Assembly: GCA_902622655.1 (NCBI GenBank)
Contig: CACNQY010000011.1
Location: 1 to 38,024, forward strand
Direction of reading: 5' to 3'
Source of the DNA: an uncultured Pelagibacteraceae bacterium
GTDB taxonomy: Bacteria; Pseudomonadota; Alphaproteobacteria; Pelagibacterales; Pelagibacteraceae
DNA: 38,024 nt
Shown: positions 32,263 through 38,024 of the stretch, one piece after another
How the letters are laid out: the number at the start of each line of letters is the position of its first letter
How positions within the stretch are numbered: the first letter of the stretch is position 1
Notes under the pieces: model-generated
Database searches by the model: none
Seen by the model: only the letters and a program-made list of their open reading frames with translations
Told to the model about the DNA's origin: nothing
Translations under genes and position numbers: made by a program

Positions 32263-33259
32263 GTTCGATAGCCCATTTTCCTTGAGCAGCCAAGGTACAC
32301 ATTTTAGCCCGATGATTAAAAGTATTTTGAGCTGCTTCTTTTTCCTTAATATTCTTTGACCAAACTTTTAATGCACTTTGTTGAAGAGCTCTTCCATATG
32401 AATAGGTCATTATGAAATTTGTATTGTTATTTATATTTATTAAATTTAAATTTTCAGTAGCTTCTACTTCAGATTGACCCCCTGATAAGAAGGCTATTCC
32501 GGGCACTTCCTTTGGCACTGAATTTTTAAGACATTCAAGTGTTTTAAGTGAAACTTCCTCCTTAGAAATTTTGTCTTTTGATAAGTTTCCAGATAAAATC
32601 ATATTTGGTTTTAATATAATTCCTGACAAATCAACTTTGTGTATAATTAGTTCTTCAAAACATTTTCTAATTACTTCTGATGTAACATTTAAACAAATAT
32701 TAGCAGAATGATTTCCATCCATTAAAACCTCGGGTTCTACTATTGGAACCATTCCACTTTCTTGAACAAGTGCAGAGTACCTAGCAAGTGCATGAGCATT
32801 ACTGCTAATTGCAAGTTTGGTTGGATATTTTTCACTTATAGAATAAACACCTCTCCATTTTGTAAATCTAGCTCCAAGACTATAATACTGTTTTAGTCTA
32901 TCTCTGAGGCCGTCTAAACCCTCTGTAATTTTTTCTTCAGGAGAGTTTGCCAAATCTTTCGCACCCGTATCAACTTTAATTCCAGTTACTACACCCGTGC
33001 TAGATATCAAATCAGGTATTGATTTTCCTGAGCTTGAAGTTTGATTTATAGTTTCATCATAAAGAATAACACCGCCTATATAATCCTTCATTCCCTCTGA
33101 TGAAAAAAGAGTTTCTCTGAACGAAAGTCTATTTTCTGGAGTTGACTTGACATTTACAGCTTCTAGTCTTTTTGTCATAGTTCCATTGCTTTCATCAGCC
33201 GCAAGGATTCCTTTGCCATTGGAAATTATTTGAAGTGCAATTTTATTTAGTTCAGACAT
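32249..33259 (-). CDS. fda: Class I fructose-bisphosphate aldolase
   Basis: This 336-residue Schiff-base aldolase of the eukaryote-like class I family cleaves or forms fructose-1,6-bisphosphate. GILAADESNGTMTKR (17-31), KWRGVYSI and NAHALARYSALVQ are present. IVEPEVLMDGNH and GIILKPNMILSG with the Schiff-base Lys217 follow, and FLSGGQSEVEAT closes the phosphate site. It is 1 base after pgk and overlaps thiE by 14. It fits a gluconeogenic and pentose-phosphate setting with tkt, gap and pgk. Confidence 0.96.
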   Translation of the reverse strand: MSELNKIALQIISNGKGILAADESNGTMTKRLEAVNVKSTPENRLSFRETLFSSEGMKDYIGGVILYDETINQTSSSGKSIPDLISSTGVVTGIKVDTGAKDLANSPEEKITEGLDGLRDRLKQYYSLGARFTKWRGVYSISEKYPTKLAISSNAHALARYSALVQESGMVPIVEPEVLMDGNHSANICLNVTSEVIRKCFEELIIHKVDLSGIILKPNMILSGNLSKDKISKEEVSLKTLECLKNSVPKEVPGIAFLSGGQSEVEATENLNLININNNTNFIMTYSYGRALQQSALKVWSKNIKEKEAAQNTFNHRAKMCTLAAQGKWAIELENK

Positions 33260-33260
33260 T

Positions 33261-34439
33261 TTAATTCAATGCGGTTATACCAGGAAGGTTTTTACCTTCA
33301 AGATATTCTAAAAAAGCTCCACCTGCAGTTGAAACAAAATTAAAACTATTAACAGACTTTAAATTATTTAATAAAGAAACGGTATCTCCACCACCTACAA
33401 CTGAAAAAATTTTGTTTACTTTGTTATTCGCAATTATTTTTTTTGCTATCTGAATACTTCCATTAGCAAAATTTGGATTTTCAAAATATCCAGCAGGCCC
33501 ATTCCAAAGTATTGTTTTACTATTATCAATAATATTTATAATTTTTTCTATAGTTTTTGGACCAATATCTAGTATCATTTCATCAGTTAATATTTCATTC
33601 AATTCTTTTTTTTGCGAAGATCCATTTAAATCTTTAGATACAAGAACATCTATTGGATAAATTATTTTACATTTTTCTTTTTTTGAAAGATCAATAATTT
33701 CTCTTACTATTCGATCACAATTTTTTTCTTTAATCGATTTTCCAATACTATTGCCATAAAATTCTATAAAATTATTAGCCATACCTCCAACAATTACAAT
33801 GTTGTCAAATTTAGGTATCAAATTTTTAATAATATTAATCTTAGTAGAAATTTTAGACCCGCCAATAATACATGTAATTGGTCTTGTAATTTCAGAAATT
33901 ATTTTATTAAGTGCATTCACTTCTAAATCTAATTGCAATCCAGAAAATGAGGGTAAGAATTTTGGGATTTCATAAATTGATGCATGTGCTCTGTGGGAAC
34001 AAGAGAAAGCATCATTAACATATATGTCTCCCAAATTTGATATAAGCTTAGCAAACTTACTATCATTTTGCTCCTCCTCTGAATAAAATCTAATATTTTC
34101 TAAAACAATAATTTCTTCATTATAGTCATTAAAAAAATTTTTATTTTTTATTTTCCTAATATTGTCACCAATAAGTTTTACTTTTTTTTTTAATTTATTT
34201 TGTAATTCTTCACAAATTGGTTTAAGAGAGAGTTCTTTAACAATTTTACCTTTTGGTCTTCCGACATGAGATAATATTATAATTTTAGCTTTTTCTTTAA
34301 TTAGAAATTTTAAAGTAGGAAGAATCTTATCAATTCTAGTTGTATCTATTATCTTGTCTTTTTCTAAAGGAACATTTAAGTCTAGCCTTAGTAATATTTT
34401 TTTACTGTTTAAATTTTTTTCGTTTATAATACTTCTCAT
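33261..34439 (-). CDS. pgk: Phosphoglycerate kinase
   Basis: Pgk interconverts 1,3-bisphosphoglycerate and 3-phosphoglycerate with ATP. LLRLDLNVPL, ILSHVGRPKG and the ENIRFYSEEEQND region come first. DAFSCSHRAHAS and GGSKISTKI follow, and WNGPAGYFENPNF and SVVGGGDTVSLL form the nucleotide side. Length (392) is normal. The start codon shares one base with the gap stop (TAATG). It is a core gene and shows no oddities. Confidence 0.98.
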   Translation of the reverse strand: MRSIINEKNLNSKKILLRLDLNVPLEKDKIIDTTRIDKILPTLKFLIKEKAKIIILSHVGRPKGKIVKELSLKPICEELQNKLKKKVKLIGDNIRKIKNKNFFNDYNEEIIVLENIRFYSEEEQNDSKFAKLISNLGDIYVNDAFSCSHRAHASIYEIPKFLPSFSGLQLDLEVNALNKIISEITRPITCIIGGSKISTKINIIKNLIPKFDNIVIVGGMANNFIEFYGNSIGKSIKEKNCDRIVREIIDLSKKEKCKIIYPIDVLVSKDLNGSSQKKELNEILTDEMILDIGPKTIEKIINIIDNSKTILWNGPAGYFENPNFANGSIQIAKKIIANNKVNKIFSVVGGGDTVSLLNNLKSVNSFNFVSTAGGAFLEYLEGKNLPGITALN

Positions 34440-35446
34440 TAAGAGATTTTATGCAAAGTTTCAGCGATATCACACATTCTATTAGAAAAGCCCCATTCAT
34501 TATCATACCAGGCTGATATTTTACCCATATTACTTCCAACTACATTTGTTAAAGAAGCATCTACTATTGCAGAAGCTGGATGATGATTAAAATCTATAGA
34601 TACTAATTTTTCATGAGTAACTTCTAATATATTTTTTAATTTATTTTTTGATGCTTGTACAAAGGCATCATTAATTTTTTTTACGTTAATATTTTTTTTT
34701 GTACAAAAAACTAATTCTACAAGAGAAACATTCGGAGTAGGTACTCTCATTGCAACACCTTCTAATTTTCCTTTGAGGTTTGGTATTATTTCTCCTATTG
34801 CTTTTGAAGCTCCTGTTGATGTAGGAACTATTGATTGGCTCGCAGATCTTGCTCTTCGAGGATCTTTGTGAGAATTATCTAAAATTCTCTGATCGCTAGT
34901 AAATGCATGAATTGTAGTCATAAAACCTTTTTCAATTTCAAAATTTTCATCAAGAACACTAGTTACTGGTGCTAGACAATTAGTGGTGCATGACGCTGCA
35001 GATATTATTTCATCTTTTTTAGTAATTATATTTTCATTAACACCAAACACTATTGTTTTATCAGCATTTTTACATGGAGCAGAAACGATAACTTTATTTG
35101 CACCATTTTTTATATGAGCAAGAAGTTTTTCTTTTGAGTTAAATTTTCCAGTACATTCAAAAACATAATCAACATCATGTTTTTTCCAATTAATGTCTTC
35201 AATTTTTGTTTCTTGAGAAAAAGTAATTTTATTTTTATTTATTATTAAATGATTTGGATCAAAATTTAAATCAGCATTTAATTTCCCATGTATAGAATCG
35301 TATTTAATTAATTTAGATGTAGTTTCTGAATTTGACCTATTGTTTATATGATTAATTTTTAAATTTTTATTTTTACTTTCGACAATTGATCTAACAACCA
35401 TACGACCAATCCGTCCCATCCCGTTTATTCCAATTTTAATTGTCAT
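34439..35446 (-). CDS. gap: Glyceraldehyde-3-phosphate dehydrogenase
   Basis: GapA oxidises glyceraldehyde-3-phosphate with phosphate and NAD(P)+. GINGMGRIGRMVVRS is at 6-20 and the catalytic Cys153 is in ASCTTNC. STGASKAIGEIIP, VPTPNVSLVEL and SAWYDNEWGFSNR complete the fold. After the second beta strand the position that is Asp in NAD-specific enzymes is Asn36 (INHINNRS), so NADP+ may also be accepted. It lies 1 base after tkt and overlaps pgk by 1. Confidence 0.97.
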   Translation of the reverse strand: MTIKIGINGMGRIGRMVVRSIVESKNKNLKINHINNRSNSETTSKLIKYDSIHGKLNADLNFDPNHLIINKNKITFSQETKIEDINWKKHDVDYVFECTGKFNSKEKLLAHIKNGANKVIVSAPCKNADKTIVFGVNENIITKKDEIISAASCTTNCLAPVTSVLDENFEIEKGFMTTIHAFTSDQRILDNSHKDPRRARSASQSIVPTSTGASKAIGEIIPNLKGKLEGVAMRVPTPNVSLVELVFCTKKNINVKKINDAFVQASKNKLKNILEVTHEKLVSIDFNHHPASAIVDASLTNVVGSNMGKISAWYDNEWGFSNRMCDIAETLHKIS

Positions 35447-35447
35447 T

Positions 35448-37406
35448 TTATTTTTTTAATAATTTTTTAGTAATATTTTTAATGTTTGTACTCTCTAAGC
35501 CAAAATATTTATAAATATCTTTATAGGGTGCACTTTTACCGAATTTATCAATTCCAAAAGCAGTACCGTTATCACCTACATATTTTTTCCAACAATCACT
35601 TGATCCAGCTTCAATAGATATTTTAAATTTTGTTTCTTTTAAAATTTTTTTTTTGTAAGATTTTGATTGTAATTCGAAAAGTTCCATACAAGGCATTGAT
35701 ATCACTTTGGAATATATTTTATCTTTGGCTAATTTATGGCTAACCTCTTTTGCAAGACTAACTTCAGATCCGCTCGCTAATATTGTTAAATTAATTTTTT
35801 TACTTGTTCTTAAAAGCTCATAAGCACCTAATGAGCATAAGTTTTTATTTGAGTATGTTTTTCTTACTGGATTTAAATTTTGTCTTGTTAAAGACAGAAC
35901 ACTAGGTGTTTTTGAGCTTTTTAAGGCATGCTCCCAACACTCGATAGTTTCAATTCTATCTGAAGGCCTAAATACATTTAAGTTTGGTATAACACGTAAG
36001 CCTGAAAGCTGTTCTATAGGTTGATGAGTAGGGCCATCTTCCCCAAGACCAATAGAGTCATGAGTCATTACGTAAATGACTCTTTTTTTCATTAATGCTG
36101 ACAATCTAATGGAAGGCTTACAATAATCAGAAAATATTAAAAAAGTACCTCCATAAGGAATTAGATTGCTGTGAAGTGCAATACCATTCATAACACCACT
36201 CATTGCGTGTTCCCTGACCCCGTAGTGAATGTAGTCTCCATTGAAATCTCCAGGTTTAATTATTTTATGATTTTTAGTTTTTGTATTATTCGATCCTGCT
36301 AGATCAGCAGAGCCACCAATTAAATTATTTTTTTCTTTTGTTAAAGCGCTTAATGTCATTTCTGAACATTTTCTAGTAGCTAAAATTTTTGGCTCTTTTA
36401 TTGCATTTGCTTTTTCTTTCTTAAGCGTTGAAGTAAAGTTATTTTTTAAAATTTGATTAAATTTTATTTTTTTTCTTTTTATAATTTTATTCCATTTTTT
36501 TTCTAAAACTTCACCCCTTTGTCCAATTTTCCTCCAATCTTTTAAAATTTTACTTGGTATATCAAAAGGTTTACTTTTCCAATTCAAGTCTTTTCTTACA
36601 AGTTTGATTTCATCTACTCCCAATGGACTTCCATGAGATGATGCCTTTCCTGATTTATTCGGTGAACCGTATCCAATTTTTGTTTTGCAGGAAATCACTG
36701 TAGGTTTTTTAGCTTTCTGGACTTTTTTAAGTGCTTTAAAAATTTCCTTTTCATTATGACCATTGATTAAAATATAATCCCAACCATATCCTTCAAATCT
36801 TTTTTTAAAATTATCAGAAACTGCAAGATTTGTTGGTCCGTCAATTGATATTGAATTGTTATCAAATAGCATGACTAAATTTTTCAGTTTTAAATGTCCT
36901 GCTAAACTCATCGCCTCATGACTTATTCCTTCCATTAAGCAACCATCTCCAGCTAAAACATAAGTTTTATGATTAATTAAATTTTTTCCTAACTTATTTT
37001 TTAAAATTTCTTCAGCAATAGCAAAACCAACCGCATTAGATATACCTTGCCCTAGTGGACCTGTTGTTGTTTCAATACCTGTTTTTGGATGATATTCAGG
37101 ATGCCCAGCACAAATTGAATTAAGCTGCCTAAACTTTTTGATACTATTAATTGATATGCTTTTATATCCAGTTAGGTATAGTAAAGAATACAGAAGCATA
37201 GAACCATGACCAGCAGACAAAACAAATCTATCTCTATTTAACCAATCTGGATTCTTTGGATTAAATCTCAAAAAATTTTTAAATAACACTGTTGCAACAT
37301 CTGCCATACCCATAGGCATTCCTGGGTGGCCAGAATTTGCCTTTTGAACAGCATCAATTGATAAAAATCTAATGCAATTAGCTAAATCGTTGTGTTGTTT
37401 GCTCAA
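35448..37406 (-). CDS. tkt: Transketolase (full length)
   Basis: This 652-residue TPP enzyme of the pentose-phosphate pathway has SGHPGMPMG, LSAGHGSMLLY, GPLGQGISNAVGFA and the TPP motif GDGCLMEG. GVREHAMSG carries the activating Glu, and GLGEDGPTHQPIEQL and FRPSDRIE bind substrate and cofactor. The start is TTG at 37406, preceded by AGGA with 5-base spacing. It heads the minus-strand run to tRNA-fMet. Promoter elements probably lie in the 53-base divergent gap (37407-37459), but no clear boxes could be fixed. A second, split transketolase sits in the polysaccharide island. Confidence 0.97.
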   Translation of the reverse strand: MSKQHNDLANCIRFLSIDAVQKANSGHPGMPMGMADVATVLFKNFLRFNPKNPDWLNRDRFVLSAGHGSMLLYSLLYLTGYKSISINSIKKFRQLNSICAGHPEYHPKTGIETTTGPLGQGISNAVGFAIAEEILKNKLGKNLINHKTYVLAGDGCLMEGISHEAMSLAGHLKLKNLVMLFDNNSISIDGPTNLAVSDNFKKRFEGYGWDYILINGHNEKEIFKALKKVQKAKKPTVISCKTKIGYGSPNKSGKASSHGSPLGVDEIKLVRKDLNWKSKPFDIPSKILKDWRKIGQRGEVLEKKWNKIIKRKKIKFNQILKNNFTSTLKKEKANAIKEPKILATRKCSEMTLSALTKEKNNLIGGSADLAGSNNTKTKNHKIIKPGDFNGDYIHYGVREHAMSGVMNGIALHSNLIPYGGTFLIFSDYCKPSIRLSALMKKRVIYVMTHDSIGLGEDGPTHQPIEQLSGLRVIPNLNVFRPSDRIETIECWEHALKSSKTPSVLSLTRQNLNPVRKTYSNKNLCSLGAYELLRTSKKINLTILASGSEVSLAKEVSHKLAKDKIYSKVISMPCMELFELQSKSYKKKILKETKFKISIEAGSSDCWKKYVGDNGTAFGIDKFGKSAPYKDIYKYFGLESTNIKNITKKLLKK

Positions 37407-37459
37407 AATTATCCTGACTAGACTAAGAAGAATCTATTTAATAATATAAACATATATAT

Positions 37460-37783
37460 ATGAATTCTATAGACGAAAAAGAAAAAAAATTAAACATTGC
37501 ATTAGAAGAATTAAAAAATTTAGATCTAACAAATCCTGAATTACAAAAAAATATTGAAAATTTAAGCACAAAACAAAATCAATTAGAAATTGAAAAAACT
37601 CAAATTGAGGAAAAATATAAAACTTTGCTTGAAGAACATGAAAATCTTTCAAAAAAACTTGAGGATTTAAAAAGTAAAGAAAAGCTAGAAGAAAGAAAAC
37701 AAATTGAATTTTCTGAAAAAATTGATGAACTTGATCAAGAAACCGACACACTATTAGATGAAATAGATAAATGGCAAATGTAA
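37460..37783 (+). CDS. Small coiled-coil protein upstream of zapA
   Basis: This 107-residue charged protein has almost uninterrupted heptad-like coiled coil (about residues 5-100), rich in Glu, Lys and Leu. It contains no Cys, signal peptide or membrane segment. Short coiled-coil proteins (for example DUF4164-type) are common directly before zapA in alphaproteobacteria. The gene overlaps zapA by 13 bases. A role with ZapA or division is inferred from position only. Confidence 0.8.
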   Translation: MNSIDEKEKKLNIALEELKNLDLTNPELQKNIENLSTKQNQLEIEKTQIEEKYKTLLEEHENLSKKLEDLKSKEKLEERKQIEFSEKIDELDQETDTLLDEIDKWQM

Positions 37784-38024
37784 GTATAAAATTTAACAAT
37801 AAAGAATTCTTGCTCGCTTGTGAAGATGGACAGGAAGAACACTTAGAAGAATTATTAATTCAGATTAATAAAAAATTTAATGATTTAAAAAATGATTTAG
37901 GCAATCTGGGTGAAAATAAACTTTTGTTAATTACAGCTGTAAAAATAATGGATGAGTATTATGAAACAAAGAAGAAAGTAGATCAAAAAAAGGATGAATT
38001 AAACGATCTATCAAAAAAATTTAA
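37771..38024 (+). CDS. zapA: Cell-division protein ZapA, N-terminal part (runs off the right edge)
   Basis: The frame opens with MANVSIKFNNKEFLLACEDG, then EEHLEELLIQINKKF, LLITAVKIMDEYYETKKK and a coiled-coil stretch. This matches the ZapA fold: an N-terminal domain ending in ITAVKIMDE, followed by a long helix. ZapA binds and bundles FtsZ at midcell. The ATG lies inside the upstream coding region (13-base overlap). The last 84 full codons in the window are open and the C-terminus is outside. Confidence 0.9.
   Translation, partial: MANVSIKFNNKEFLLACEDGQEEHLEELLIQINKKFNDLKNDLGNLGENKLLLITAVKIMDEYYETKKKVDQKKDELNDLSKKF

Noticed and set aside
32262..32300. TPP riboswitch before thiE
   Set aside because: thiE begins inside the fda coding region with a 14-base overlap, so there is no leader to hold one, and no THI-box pattern was seen.
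37467..37799. 110-codon minus-strand ORF opposite the coiled-coil gene
   Set aside because: It is an antisense shadow. The Phe/Leu-rich sequence is the reverse complement of Lys/Glu codons, and the plus-strand reading has clear zapA context.

Overview
The window is very AT-rich, with poly-A/T runs, tiny intergenic gaps and many 1-4 nt gene overlaps. It looks like an alphaproteobacterium of the SAR11 clade (Pelagibacter-like). The evidence is the streamlined layout, the alphaproteobacterial-type 5S rRNA, the aa3 cytochrome oxidase subunit IV next to a three-subunit transhydrogenase, the TrcR/DUF1013 protein, and a class I aldolase in a tkt-gap-pgk operon. I placed it by pattern recognition only, without a database search.

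Region 1 (1-25210) is a cell-surface polysaccharide island. It holds nucleotide-sugar enzymes (RmlB-like; RfbF/RfbG/RfbH-like; Gmd/Fcl; further epimerases), a sugar aminotransferase fused to a GNAT acetyltransferase, glycosyltransferases of GT-A, GT-B and membrane GT-C type, a WecA-like initiating transferase, an O-antigen polymerase/ligase, an acyltransferase-3/SGNH pair with a previously uncalled 37-residue membrane ORF between them, a TylF-like methyltransferase and a split transketolase. Coding strand flips about nine times, as if the island were assembled from one- to five-gene modules. It lies directly upstream of a 5S rRNA gene with no 16S or 23S in the window. That is the arrangement described for SAR11 hypervariable region 2, between 23S and 5S rRNA.

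Region 2 (25229-29155, plus strand) has a probable 5S promoter, the 5S gene, rpmJ, a cox subunit IV peptide, pntAA-pntAB-pntB and a small transaldolase. Region 3 (29157-37406, minus strand) is a compact run tkt-gap-pgk-fda-thiE-efp-suhB-rpmE-trcR-rpsU-tRNA-fMet covering central carbon metabolism, thiamine and translation. Region 4 (37460-38024, plus) has a coiled-coil protein and the start of zapA.

The most interesting unit is the coupled cassette rfbF-rfbG-rfbH-like-tktN-tktC (12420-17166). The dehydrase has the His-for-Lys substitution of 3-deoxygenating enzymes but lacks the Cys-rich segment that holds the Fe-S cluster in the classical enzyme. The cassette ends with a two-subunit transketolase. 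A CDP-linked, two-carbon-branched 3,6-dideoxy sugar is a reasonable hypothesis. Other notable points are an apparent AUU start with a perfect Shine-Dalgarno and an adjacent hairpin at rpsU, and extreme packing of 5S/rpmJ and rpsU/tRNA-fMet. No gene-free stretch exceeds 300 bases; the longest is 195 (10856-11050).
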